From the NCBI GenBank assembly GCA_958450365.1, contig CAUEEP010000743.1, positions 806,001-870,000 of the forward strand: 64,000 bases of DNA. Reading direction: 5' to 3'. Source of the stretch: Mesorhabditis belari. Taxonomy: Eukaryota; Nematoda; Chromadorea; Rhabditida; Rhabditidae. The notes beneath the pieces are model-generated. The model searched no databases, was not told the origin of the DNA, and saw only the letters and a program-made list of their open reading frames with translations. The position numbers and the translations under genes were made by a program. Shown here one piece after another: positions 19,946 through 33,700 of the stretch; position 1 is the stretch's first letter; the number at the start of each line of letters is the position of its first letter.

Positions 19946-20997
19946 TATTGGGTTGGTGAATTCAAAACTGCGGGACTTTGAACTGAAATTTATTGAACAT
20001 AAAACCATGAATTCATTCCAAATAATTTCCATTATTATTGACGACTTCTGCCCATTTTAAAGGCAATTTGATTTCATTTGGACAAATTTACATAAAGCTG
20101 TTTTTATTGTAGTAGAAAATAGTTTAGTATGACTGAATTTTGAAAAAGTATTAAAGCTAAAACTCTAGAGCTGTAAGAAGTATGAAACGTTTAGATATTG
20201 GGTTGGTCAATTGAAAACTGCGGGAATTTGAACTAAAATTTATTCAACATAAAACCATGAATTCATTCTAAATAATTTCCATTATTATTGACGATATCTG
20301 CCCATTTTACAGGCAATTTGCGGATTCCTCTTTCGTAGTAGGATTTCGGTTTGTGTGTGAGACACGTGTGAGACTCAAAAATCGAGGACTGGAGATGTCC
20401 CAGTTTGAGCACTTTCTTCAAAAGAGATCCATGTTGGTGTCAATAGAAAAGTTGTAGAGAATCAAAAATTAGGCTTATATCCAAATTTCCAAAAAGATAC
20501 ACTTAGTAGTTTCACTTAAAATGCAAGTTTTGTGCAAATTCGTAAATTTGACATTTCTTGAAAACCAGTTTTTGAATCGTTCTGAAAATTTGGATATAAG
20601 CTTAATTCTTGATTCTCTACAACTTTTCCATTGACACCAAAATGGGTTTCTTTTGAAGAAAGTGCTCAAACTGTCACATATGACAATAGCCGGCAGTTTT
20701 CAATTCACCAACCTAATAGCTATTAAGATTACCCTGATTTGAGGAGAAGTCAATGTCGAATTTGAGGATTCGGAAAGGGCCAGGATATAGATTACAGAGC
20801 AGAGAGGGGAGGGGGGTTATGTAAAAGCCCTGCGCCAGACGACGAGCGATTACGCGGCCGCGCGAAGAACACCGAGTCATTTAGACAGGGATTTCTCTTT
20901 TGCTTTGTAAATGGCTTTAAATAAAGATATTCGAATTTTGTCAAAAAAACTGTCATATATGACAATAGCCGGCAGTTTTCAATTCACCAACCCAATA
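19946..20997. mobile_element. Family G mariner-like element with a second copy inside
   Basis: Starts TATTGGGTTGGTGAATTCAA and ends AATTCACCAACCCAATA. A second, complete copy (20196-20718) sits inside, bordered by TA. It is non-coding. The TTGGTGAATT tips resemble mariner termini. Confidence 0.65.
20196..20718. mobile_element. Family G element, about 520 bp
   Basis: Ends TATTGGGTTGGTCAATTGAA and TTCAATTCACCAACCTAATA. It contains an internal inverted repeat (GAGCACTTTCTTCAAAAGA and mirror). A close copy lies in the opposite direction at 33460-33970, and diverged relatives of the inner part appear near 22840-23100 and 25060-25330. Confidence 0.8.
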
Positions 20998-21792
20998 GCT
21001 ATCGTATTCCTTCCGCAGAATTGTCTAATTGTCTATTAAGGCGCTAAAGCACTATTTATCTCTTAAAGATGGCTTTAATAGAAAAAAAAGCTATGACTGA
21101 AACCAATAGCAAACGAATTCATTTTTAGTGATTGCTTGCGTCATTTCGTGTCTCTTCAAATAAAATATCCCACGGTATGTCCCCAGGGATGACCCCTTCG
21201 ATCCCCCTTTCCTTCCTCACTTCTCTTTTCTTTTCCCTCACCTTCTACAGTCTCAAACACATTGATGCTTGCCAGTCACTCGTGTTCTCCCCTTTTTCGT
21301 CTTTTTCGGAGTTGACCCCGAAAAGCGTTTTTTTGTGCTCTCTCTACTCCTATCTGCGACCCCTTTTTTTTTTCCTTTTCTACACTTCTTTTTTCATCTT
21401 CAATATCAAATCAAATCGAATTGATTTGTTTACATTTGAAAATTCATTTTCTTCTACACACAATTCCTTGAAGACAGCTGTGTCTCCTTTCGTTTCGCCA
21501 ATGAGTCAGTCTTTTTGCTTGGGGAAACTTTTTCTCGCTTCACTTCGCACTGTTTGCTTTTCTCCAAAACACGATTCTGATAGGCTTGAATGTCACCCCG
21601 TCTCTGAACGTTCTTTTTTGGAAAATTGAAATTTTCTATTCGGCTTTTTTGAAATATTTTATTTTTTTCTGAAAATTGAGATACGTTATGGTTTATTTCT
21701 AGTAATAGTATCCTTTTTCATATGTGAAAACAAAAGCTTTATAGAGCTCAAGATCTTTATTTCATTATACTTTTAATTATACTTATATTTAG
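20998..21792. other. 5' flank of the RhoGAP gene
   Basis: Pyrimidine-rich DNA. The 165-residue open frame at 21132-21629 is Ser/Phe/Leu-rich from T/C-rich sequence and shows no domain. Possible promoter or 5' exons of the RhoGAP gene could lie here or further left; I cannot identify any. Confidence 0.4.
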
Positions 21793-24700
21793 GAAGGAGA
21801 GCTTGGGTGGGTTTTGGTGGAAATGCGGTCACAAAGGGATGGACCACCCGAAGCTTTAAGAGTCTCTGTGGGAAATCCCCTTGATTCACAACAAGATATC
21901 ATCATCAATCCACCATCAAACTCTTTCCAGGTATCTTTTTTTCTATTTCATATCTTCTATTTCACTTTTTTTCATTATCATTTAGGATCCTTCTATTCAT
22001 TTTGACTCCCCACCACCTTATGAATGGATGGAACGACCTCGAAGTCAATTGACTGGTGTGTTCAATGTTATTAAACTTTGTTTTTATTTAGAAAAAACCT
22101 TTTTAAACAAAAAAAAAGCTATTATAGCTTGTTATTATAAAGAATGAAAAGCTCTGATGAAATCGTAAATACCATTTTGATTCATGAAAACTATTCTATA
22201 GCAATTATTCGCTATTTGCTATAGAATATAGAATAGTTCTATAGCAATTATTCTATATTCTATAGCAAATAGCGATAGCAAATTGCAAATATTAAGAGAA
22301 ATCGTGTTGGTGTTATTGAAAGAAAAAGAAAGAAAAGTCAGAAAATTTCTGAAACAAATTTGACTAGCGGTTAAGGTACTCCTGAATGGTTGGCTGGAAC
22401 ATCATCGAGATCAATGAGACACAGTCCCGGCTGGAGTCGTAACCCTCGTCCTTTATCGGTTTGAAACAATTAGACTGTCCAGAAAATCTTTTCGTACCTT
22501 TTCGTACTGCTATTTAAAACCAACAAATGCACTAATTGAACTACGGGTTTTTTTTCATTAGAAAGGCCAATTATTTTTCTGTAAAATGACAATAAAACAG
22601 GTATAAAATGTCTTATTTTTGGATTTTTTTTTGAAAGCGTAAAGCCGTGTAGTCCTGGACAAATAGAACTCGGCGCATGGAGGCAGCAATTGGGTGGTGT
22701 TTACTTTTACTTTTAAACTAAAATTTATAGTTAATAAATATAATAGCAGCATAAAAATAATGAAAACTATAGAATTAATGAAACAATATGTAAAGTAGAG
22801 TCTAAAAAACACGAATGGCAGTGATTTTTAACAGAGAACGCATTTTTACATTATTTTGCGCAGAGGTGTGACGGTTCGATGATACGGTTTAGACACTTTA
22901 GCTAAGGAAACCGATCTTCGTGTCAATAGATAAAAGAAAGAGCATAAAAAGTTAGGTTTATAGCTAAATTTTCAGAGAAATCATTTCAGCCAATTTCTTC
23001 GTAGAGGTTTTGATAGATTTTTTTTTACGAAAAACACGTGTTTTCACGAATTTGCTTGAAAGTGAACTGAAATTGACTTAAAAAGAAAAGGAAATTGAAC
23101 AATAAACACTTTTTATGTTAATTTTTTTTGAGGAAACTATAGGTTAATTTGTTATTTTTTACGGAAAATATGAAAAGGAATGAAAAAATTTTCTGAAAAG
23201 CCTAATAGGAAACTATAGGTTAATTTGTTATTTAATTTGTTATTACTCGTTTTATATATGTTATGTCCGATTTAGATTTTCGCCCGATTTAGACTCAATC
23301 TAAAACAGACGTCCGATTTGGACTCAATCTAAATCGGACGTCTGATTTAGACTCAGTTGTTGTTTTATGTTTTACAGAAGTTTTCAGAATTTTTTTGTTA
23401 TGTCGAGCACGCATTGGATTGATGTGGCAATATCTTAGGATTTACTACGGGATATCAAAGTTCGTTTTTGAAACATTGTACAAAAAATTGCAGTTGTTGC
23501 AGTCTAATTTAAGTTGATTATGTATTGTTCAATTTTGTTGTTTTTGCATCTTTTGTTGTTTATTCTAAAAATAAACTTGTTTGCAATTCACAACCGATAA
23601 AAAAATGCTGAAAACTTCTGTAAAACATAAAACAACAACTGAGTCTAAATCAGACATAACATATATACAGTCATGGACAAAAATCTTTTAATGTTGGTTT
23701 TTAGAAGTTTGTTCTCTGTATATCTTGATCCAAATCCGACCAATTGTATTTTTTACAGACAGCTCCCCATTCTCCTGCTTCTCATTTCCGTACGATGGAG
23801 GCTTCGTTGCCTTCGGATTCTCAGTTTCCAACTCTTCGACTTGCTCATTCACCTTTATCTCTACATGAGGTTTTATTTGATTTAAAATTATAGGTAGACT
23901 GAAGACTGAAACAAAGAGAGAATATCATTATCATATCTTAATGTAATCTAGAAATCTTTCAAAGTTTTCACAACCTTCTAGCTTTCATCCACTGGTGAGC
24001 TCAATGGAAACCTTTTAAAAATTGATTCTTCATATGCTACAGGACCACGAACTCATTCAAACAGGTAAACAAGGTTATACTAAAAAACTTATACACTTTT
24101 TATAGAACGATAAATCAGAAAAATTCGATCGGTGGCACTCTTCCGAATACGAGTCGATCACAAACACAACCACTTATTGTTCACAGGTATACCGTATTTT
24201 CTCTAATAGTAGTGCACCCTGAGCGTCGCCTAAATTCCTCGAAATCTCGAGAACCGCTTATCAGAACCTATCGATGTGGGGTCGGGAAATGTAGCTCACG
24301 ATGAGATCTAGTGGGGGATTTGAGTGTTGAGCTTCTGCAAAAGCTTGGAAACCGTAAAATAGTTATCAACTCGGCTCGCCGGAGTGCATTACTATTAGAG
24401 AAAATACGATAACTTTAGTTAGAGAATCTAATTAAACACGATCTAATCTTGATATTTCAATTCAGAGAGTACTTAAATGGAACGCCACCTGAGGACCGTA
24501 TCTCGACATCAACTTTTGAGCGTCGAGGTGCACGACAAGCTTCTTTTATGGCTGCCATTGCTGGGGGTACAAAACAAAAGATCAAGCAAACAATCTCTGC
24601 AGATGCAGGTAAGAATTTGCAAATCGTTCTTCTTACTACGGACTATTTCTTTTCAAAAAACCCATCTAATTCCTAACATGTAAGCATGCGTTATTCTCAG

Positions 24701-27700
24701 GATCACACACAAGATTTCATCGCCGAGAAAGCCTTCGAGCTGCAATGGAAGAAAAAGAAAAAGACGAGGACGAGAAAGTCTTTCAACGAGTGATCAATCC
24801 AAATTTTGAGAATAATCAAAGCAAAAGAAAGCTGCAAATTGTGGAGATTGATTCATTGGAGACAGCTGGTTCAACGGTGCATGTCACTTTAAGAAGTCCA
24901 CCAGCTAGAGGACGACGACATCGACGCAATCGTGGTTTGTACTAACCAATTTTTTTTGTTTACAATCATATTAGGGTGATCTTCCCAATTTTTTTTCCAA
25001 ACGTCTTTTAAAAAATGCTGTCACCAACAGAATTTCTAGTTGAACTATTAAAAAAATTAATTGTTACACTACAAAATGGCTTTTGAGAAGTTCTTGGATT
25101 CGTTTGGATAGTCGTTTTTATGGATTTTCAAAGGCGAGCACCAAAAACTACTCCGAAGTCCCAATTTGAATATTTTCTTCAATACAAATCTATTTTAGTG
25201 CTAAAATAAAAAAGATAAAGCTTATTTGATTAAATAAAAAAACGAAAACGATGTATTTAGCCATTTTTTAAAATAGCAATTGAAAATTTTACAGAAAAAT
25301 GCGTTTTTACCGAGTTGAGGCAAACTTTGAGCTTTCTCTTAAAAGCTTTGTAGAGAAATGTTTAATTTTTAATTTTTAATTTTTAATGTTTAATAGTTTT
25401 TTCCTAGTTTAGTTTTTAATAGTTTAAGACACAAAAAAATTTGGTAAAGGATTCTTTTCTATGGAAACAAAAGTTTGAAGAAAGTTGTAAAGACTTGCAC
25501 TAACGTCGTAGCCGACCGGAGTCTTGTCTTGTCTTGTCTCTTAGTCGGCGGGTCAAGGGTTCGATCCCGGCGGCTAGAAAGATTGATTCTTTTTCCCATT
25601 ATTATGGGTTTTTTCTTAACAACATTTAGGTAACAGGGATAACTAGAAATAAAAAAAATTTCCTCCGTTGTGTTGTAATTGATTATTCGTGTCGAATCAA
25701 TATACCTTTAACCTAATAGAAGTATAAAAAGGCTGTAAGACCTGACTCTTTTAAAAGAAAGTCTCTTTATAAGGATTGGGGTAAGTCAAAGATTGAGTAA
25801 AAGAAGACTGATCGAGAGTAAAGGGGAGACACATCAAGGGGGTTTCTTGTTTGGCGCCAAAGTCAGAGCGCCAAGTCACACACATCATTCTCTCTTTTTC
25901 TCTGAAAACCCTCCTTTTTTTGTCAACTCCTTTTCTTTGATAACTTGGTCCAAAAATGGAGAACAAATACCCTCAACTTTACCTATTCTTTTTACAAATC
26001 ATTGCTTTACAGATCTCTCCAGTTAATCAACAACCGTTGCTTTACAGATCTCTCTATTTAATCAACAATCATTACTTTACAGATCTCTCCAGTTAATCAA
26101 CAATCATTGCCTTTTTCTTGAAATATCAACTCGTTTCACTCTCCCATTGGGAGTATGTGCAATTGAACGGAAATTGAAGCTTTTGTCTAAAAAAAGCTTT
26201 TTAAGAGAAGTGTCTCCACTCCAAAGAGCCTCGCACAAGATATTTCTTTTAAATGAAATTATTCCTAGAATTTTTGTCTATGCGTTTTTTTAGCAAATGT
26301 CTTAGAAATTGTTTAATGATTTATTTTTTTTAAAAATGGTTGGAAAGTCAAATTCAAAGTGATTAGAGAGAAATAGAATTGCATTAAAAACGCCATCAAT
26401 AGATTGGAATTGACTATTTTGAAACCAGAAAAGTTATTGCTCAAATTGCTAAAGGAAAGTACTTGAGTTCTCGAAAAGGCATCGAAACCCATCGAAAACC
26501 TTTTGGCGATAATTATAGCAGCAGAATCATTTATACAAAAAAAAATAGCAAATATCTAGAATGTTATTATTGTGGAGGATGTTGATTCACGGCCCTCTTT
26601 TCAAAAAAGAAATTTTTGTTGTTTTCGTTTTGCTTCGCGACAATCTATCCCCCTTTTTCTAGCGCTTTGTTATTGAATTAATGTTTATAATAGATTAAAC
26701 AACTAGAAAAGCTTTTTATTTTTACGGAAAGGTTTTGGTTTTTTTGGTTTTTTTAATTTCAACTCTATTTTAGAGGGTTCTTCATCGGTACGTGTCACGT
26801 CGAAACAAACGAGCCGATCCCTTCTCGAGCCACCTCCCTCCTCCGAAATGCCTACATTATTAGGTAAATGCCTTTTTAATAAAACATTTTTATTGTAAAG
26901 CTTTTTGTTAACTATTTTTATCCTATCACTATCCTATCCTATTGGTGATTTTTGCATGGACAGCTGTCGTTTGTTTGGTCCTTTTTGGAGAGAATCCTCT
27001 TTCTTTTCTTTTCTCCTTTTCTCAGCCTTTCAATAGGTGATTATTCGATCGATTGATCACCCAGCTCAACTCTATTATTGTTATTTTTTTTATTGAAAAC
27101 ATTTACAGATTCTGTAATAGAAAAAAAGGGATGACTATTGTTTAGAGGATTTCGAGTTTTACTTAAAAATTGATTAGATTCATAGTGAGTTCTTGCAATT
27201 AGTCTACTTAGATCAGTCTATTTAGAATTAGTGGAACACTTCAATTCCCCTTTGTCACTTTATTTGATTCGTTAATTGTTTTAGGTCGATTACAATAGCT
27301 TTTTCTAAGAATTTTATATATATATATGCTTTATTCATGGGGCGAATAAAAGCGAATCAGATAATCATAACTGCATATAACATATTGCCACAATACTCTC
27401 ACCGAAAAAAGAGAGAAAACTAAAGATAGTACAGTAAGAGTACAGTTAGGAAACACAGATACAAAAAGATTAAATATAGGGCAGATTTGACATGGCAATA
27501 AGATCTAATTCGTTCACAGATACTTTCAATTTTCCTACAGACGAGAAGATACCAGACGGGAGCTTATTCCAAACCCTACTAATACGGTTCGCAAAAGAAT
27601 GATAAAGGGAAAGATGAAGGGAAAGATAGATTTTCAACTATAGCTTTCGATATTTCATCAAAATTAGATTCCGAGACCCGGGGCTTTCTCTTTCAATTAG

Positions 27701-30700
27701 AGATGACTAATTGTGAATCTTGCTTACGCGTTTTGAGCTTTGAAAAGAGGAATTAGAACAAAAGAGAAAAGAAAATGGAAATTGTGCCATATGGCATATG
27801 AAACAAAGTCGATTCCCCCATATGAACAAAGTTCAGAACAGAAGAGAGTTCGGTTCTGAACTTTGTTCATATACTTCACATCCCATTTCATCTTCATCTT
27901 CACCTTTTTTTTATTCTTCATATTCCTCATGAATCCATAAAAGTTTTCCATCAGAAAGGTGACGTCTCGATTGCCAAAAAGTCTATTTGTGCGATTTATT
28001 AGTGACCTGATTTTACGCAAACGTGCCCCTCTTTTCTCTCAAGTCTTTCTGCACAATGACTCAAGCTTTTTTTGCTTTAGGAATTAAAAATCTCTACTTG
28101 TTTTTAAAAGTTCTTTGAACCTTCTTTGAACCTTTTCGATTTCTTTCTTTTAAGGATTCAATCTTACAAAATTTTGACTGATTTTGACTGACTTTCTCGA
28201 AAGAAAATCAAGTTCTAATACAGTCGACTCTCGATTTAACGACTTTTTCGATACAACGACTCATACGGGTCTTGTTACCGGTCTTGCTTACTTCTACATA
28301 ACGATTTTCGATTTAGCGACTCCATTTCGCGGTCCCGACAGAGTCGTTATATCGAGACTGTATTAGAATTTTATTTTATTTTGAGACAGTCAGTCAAAGT
28401 CAGTCTGTAGTAAGTATTCCAATTGTTTATAGTTTCAACTATATTATCATGCACTTTATTAATCAAATTCCCCTTTCACAAACAAAAACAAAGAGCTCTT
28501 TGTTGATGGTCGGCTCCACGGGCTGTTCCCCTTTCCTTTCACCCCTTCAAGGCCAGGTGTGCCATCCATATTTGACCGTCAATCGATCACCATTTTCTTC
28601 TCAACACTCTATTGTCTGCATCCAATTACTAATAAGCTTTTATGAGAAAACCGAAAATTCAAGACTACCCTCATTTTTTACTATTCAATAGCCTTTTTGT
28701 TGTGATCACTTAATTACTACGTACTCAAATAATCATAAGTGTATTCTTAGCCTCAAGTTCGAAAGTCTATTCAAGGAGCCCATTAACCATAAGAAGAAAC
28801 CAGGGCTTTTGCTTTACGCATCGTCGAGCACATTCCTCTTTTCCACGTTTATATAATTGCAAGGACCTCTCTCTAGATGTGGAATGAATAGATGTATGAG
28901 ATCCCACACTACCACTCAATATAAACATATCTTTTTACTGATTTCCTTATATTTCAAATATTGTCCAACTTTTTATCAGTGTCCGACTCTCAAATCGATA
29001 CTTTGTTCTCATGGAAATGAGAATGCAAATTTTGTGTGGCTAGTGAAACCACGGACCAAACAAGCCGTTTTTGCGCTTTTTTTTCCTTTCACCGGATTAC
29101 GAAACGAAAGTTTTGATAGCGGAGAAATTAGCGCGAGAGCGATAAATGGTTACGAGGTGAGCAAATTCTCTCAAATGGGGTGACAGCTGTGCGCGCTTGA
29201 CCTCTCCGGTAGGGTGGATCTGCGGGGTGGCAGCTCTCGTCTGGTCGCTAGAATGGTTAGTGGGAAAGGGCTAGAGGGAAAGATGACACCCATTCACCCA
29301 AATTCGACAACCAATCCACCTCGTTGTTCTCTAGTTCAGCTTGTCATTTTATGCCGAAAAATTTGTCAAAGAGGTTTCTCTAGCTGGATGTTTTGCCGCT
29401 AGCATTTAGTCTCTGTGGTGCAGTCGGGAGTGCGATGGCCTACAGCCCACACCTCCCGGGTTCGAGTCCCTAGTTGCAATCAATTTTCTTTTTTATTTGA
29501 AATGGTACAACTATATTATATTTTGAGACTTTTTGGCTCAAAGACGGTTGAGAAAAGGCCCGTATAGATGGATGGACTCTTTTCACATTGCTCTTTTCTA
29601 TATAGTAAATATTTGTTATCCTTCCTTGGTATTGCAAGCCTACAAAACGTTAACAGACTTTCTAAGGTTCTTTTTGAAAAATAATAGCATTGTAGTTCAG
29701 ATTCTATCTTTTAAAGTAGCGCAATCGGACTGGGAAAAAGGCATAGGAATACCCGAAAACGGTATTCGTTTTGCAGAAACACGGAATCTAGCAATAGTCA
29801 GCTGTCAAAATGATGTGAGTGGGGACAAATCGTGTTTCTCTATTCACATCCGATTGTTGAAAGAGATTTTTGACTGACCTCATTTCGAGGCAAGGGTTAG
29901 ACTCCTTTGCTCCCTCTCTCTCTCTCTTTTTTTTTCTCCGTTTTTCTCTTCTCTCATATTAGTCATTTTGACTCGACTCTTTATGTGCCATATTTGCTAG
30001 GCTTTATTCTCGTAAAATTTTGTTTTTTAAGCTAAAAATTCGCAAGAATCCCTCTCTTGAAAACCTCTCTCGAATCCCTCTCTAACTTTAGCCTTTCCAG
30101 AGCCTTTAAAAGCGCTATCAAAAGGATTCAGGGAAGGTCCCCGAAGATGAATTCCAAGGGTTTAGTGTAGTCCCTAGGGTAAAATCTGTTTCATCGGCGA
30201 CACCCATCCACGCAAAACGGATAGACTTGGATTCTCTCCTAAAATTAGCTCAGCTTACGATAGGACTTTATTTTCAGAACTGAACAACTAATAGTAAGTT
30301 GACACTTGTGCATCTTTTCCACCGCAATGATTAGAGTTAAATGCAAATTGTTCACTTGTGCACCTTTTCCCACTGTACTTTGAAATTTTAAAAACAATAC
30401 ATATCACGCACATACCGTAAATACTGTAATAGTACCCCACCCCCCTTCGTACAGTCGCGTAGTCGCGTTTTTTAGTATTTAATTTTTTTTCAAAGCGCCC
30501 GTACTTTCAAGAAATGCGTCTTTGGTATCAAAAAATAGCTAAAATTCAGAGCTATTTTTTGATATCTAAGCGCGCATTGTAGCATAAACCAGTGTCGAGA
30601 AAAACTCGTTCAAAGCTAGACTACACAACACTCCGCACCGTCATTATGGGGGTGGGGTACTATTACAGTATTTACGGTAGGTAAGATAAAATACATGAAT

Positions 30701-33700
30701 TTTGTTTATCGCGTAAACCAATTTGTGCATCTGGAGGCCAATAAGCTGGCCAATAAGAAGCCAAATTTGCTTTTTGTGTGCTGGGAAAGATGCACAAGTA
30801 TCAGTAAGGTTTTGCTTGCATGCCTCCATTTCCTATTTTTCAAAAATTATCATTCCAAGATCTGCATTGCTTTAGAATGTAAATAAAAAACAAATTTTCC
30901 TTGACAAGAGACAATAAATAATTTTTTTCTTTGTATTCTACTTGAAAAGTGATTCACTGAAAAACTCAGGGACCTTTACGGTTAACGGCGAGAGCCAATT
31001 TTTTTGACCAACTTGCACTCCGATTTTTGATAGTTTTTTGTTCAAAACTTTTGATAAAACAAATAGTTTCTAAAAGCTCACGTTTTAAGCTATCTAAATC
31101 TTATTAAAACTTTCTGATCTGACAAGTCTAAGGTGCTTAAAAATGAGATGCAAGTTGGCCAAAGAATTGGCTCTCGCCGTTAGCCGTCAAGATTCAAACT
31201 TTCATTTACTTTCATAAGTACAAATAAAGTGCAAAAGTGTTTATAAAAATGTTGAAATGATTTTCAGGGGAATCGCAATCGGTGCCCGCGTCCCCGATGC
31301 GCCGTCCTCGGCCAAAGTCCTATGTTTTGGCCACTTCCTCATCGTTTCCCCTCACCATCGAAAACGATGAACACAGGTGGGCCTTTTGTTTTTGCTTTCG
31401 TTTACTTCAATTTCACCATCTTTTTTTCTTCAATAACTTGCATAACTCGATAAAATGCACCTATGAAAGATCTATTCGTTGGCTCTTTTCCTTTCTCTCA
31501 TTCGATGTTTCTTTTCACTTACAGGTTCTCTTTCTAAGAGCTCGGGTTGCATTCGTATTTTGTCGAGAGTGGCTCGAATTTCATTGAGACCAAGGCCAAG
31601 GTCTCCTCCCCGTTTCTAAATGCGTCCATCTCTTCTTTTATGTCAAATTCTTACAATTTTTTTTAGTTTATTACCTTTCAGACTACGGTAGAGATTGAAT
31701 TTGGGAAGGGAAAAGTATTGGGAATCTTTTAGTGAGATCTTTGCTTTAAATGGTTGAATTTGATTGGGGATTTGTTAGTGAGATCTTTGCTTCAAATGAT
31801 TGCATTTGTCATTTGTCTTGATGCAAAATTTGATGGCATTTTTCTTAATTATGACTTGATTCCTTCAAAGAGATCCTACTAAAATAATGCAATGTTAAAT
31901 TATTCTGAATGGCTTTAAAATTGTTAAAATTCTTTAATAAGATTCTTTTATTCCAGTTTCGAGAACTTCTAGAGCTTCTAGAACTAGAAATTTAATGATA
32001 CAGAAAGATCAATTGTAAATATTCTAAATAACTTTTGAACAAAGAGCGTATGGGAAATTTGATTGATCCAACGAGCAAGGAAAAAAAAGCAGCGGAAACC
32101 CGTGGCAAGGCGTGAAATAAAGGCAATGAATGGGCAAAAGGGAGAAAAGATCGAGCTTCTGTTTATATTGAAGCAACTGTGGCGCGCACTTTTTTTTTCA
32201 ATGAAAAGCGTGCAGAGAACGAGGAGTCCTCAATTCATCCCTCTTTCAATCCTCCTCTTTTTTTCCACCCCCAATCAAAAATGAAACTCAAAAGTCTCCT
32301 CTGCACCCTTGTTCCCTTTTTTTTCTTTTTCCTTGCACATTGATCCGTTCACAATTCATCATTTTTCACTCTCACGAACATTATCTACTGCACAAATCTC
32401 TCTCCCCGTTCTCCAATGAAATTCCTCTTCCGGAGGCGCGTAAACTCTTCCTCTTCCACTCTTCCTCTTCCACTTTAACTTTTTCAATCATTTTCTCGAT
32501 TAATCTTTTGCGTATATGTGTATATTTGATCTTTAAAAAATCAAAACACACGATTTTGAGGATATAAATTGAGGATATTCTTTGAGAGACTGGAGATGGA
32601 CATCATGGACATTCGCCGCATTTCCATATCCGCTTCCCTTTCACAAATTCAATTTGCGAGCTTGGTTTTCTCAAGTTTTTCGTCAAACCTAAATGTTTAA
32701 GTTTTCTCTTTTTCTTCAGCATTTAGACTTTTGCTAAATTTTCTTCTCTTAACGCTTATTTAGGGATTTTTTCTCTGGAGAAGCGTTGAGTGATAAGCCC
32801 TCATTGATAACAAAGCAGCATCATATACAACGAATATTTGTGTTTCTATGAAAAAAGAATCGCTAATTCCTTTCACGTCATTGATGGATAAATTGAGAGT
32901 AACAAGGCTTGATTTGTCTCGTGAAGAGATGAAGAGAAAAAGCTTTTCCACATTTCCACATTTCCACTTTCCTTTTTCGTCTTTCTAAAGCTAAAGTTTT
33001 CCGATTTCCATAATCTACAATGATTTTTTGAATGTTAAATTCAAATTCTTCATGTTTATCGCAAAAGTTCAAAAAGTATTCTCTTTAAATCGAATAGAAA
33101 TGCTTTCCAATGATGGGCACTCTGTTTGTCGTTTTCCCAATAGAATTCCTAATCATCCATCTTTCTTTCTTTCTTTCTTTCTTTTTTTCCTTTTCCCAAA
33201 AACAGTTTCTTTCATTTGTTTGACAGAAATGTCTTCACTTTTTTTCGTTTTCTATTGGGTCTCGCGTGCCGTTGATCGGTCCCTTCTCCCAATTTTTGCC
33301 GACTCACTTTCCATTGTAAGCTGTACAGCAAATTGACTGTCCTGTGTTCTTACTAGAAGACTCATTCTTCTTTTTTTCATCTACACCATACCAAATCATC
33401 CTTTCCGATTTTTATCTAACAATTTAAAGAAGGAAAAAAACCATAAAAATCTCCTTCTTATTGGATTGGTGAATTGAAAACTGCCGGCTATTGTCATATG
33501 TGACAGTTTGAGCACTTTCTTCAAAAGAAACCCATTTTGGTGTCAATAGAAAAGTTGTAGAGAATCAAAAATGAAGCTTATATCCAAATTTTCAGAATGA
33601 TTCAAAAACTGGTTTTCAAGAAATGCCAAATTTACGAATTTTCACAAAACTTGCATTTTAAGCGAAACTACTAAGTGTATCTTTTTGGAAATTTTGATAT

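Larger units (their letters stand above)
24935..26773. other. RhoGAP intron contents
   Basis: Holds a diverged family G relative (about 25060-25330), a tRNA-derived SINE-like sequence (25504-25618) and a 35-bp tandem repeat (26006-26110). Confidence 0.6.
26864..31267. other. 4.4-kb RhoGAP intron
   Basis: Contains a LINE fragment, a 144-bp inverted-repeat element, a tRNA-like sequence, a family A element and a fold-back element. Their orientations differ. No independent gene is seen. Confidence 0.6.

Noticed and set aside
21132..21629. 165-residue open frame before the RhoGAP gene
   Set aside because: The sequence is T/C-rich, the protein is Ser/Phe/Leu low complexity with no domain, and no splice link to the RhoGAP exons keeps phase.
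31528..31590. Possible RhoGAP exon after CTTACAG
   Set aside because: In the required phase it meets a stop at once; the exon at 37326 joins 31376 in frame without it.
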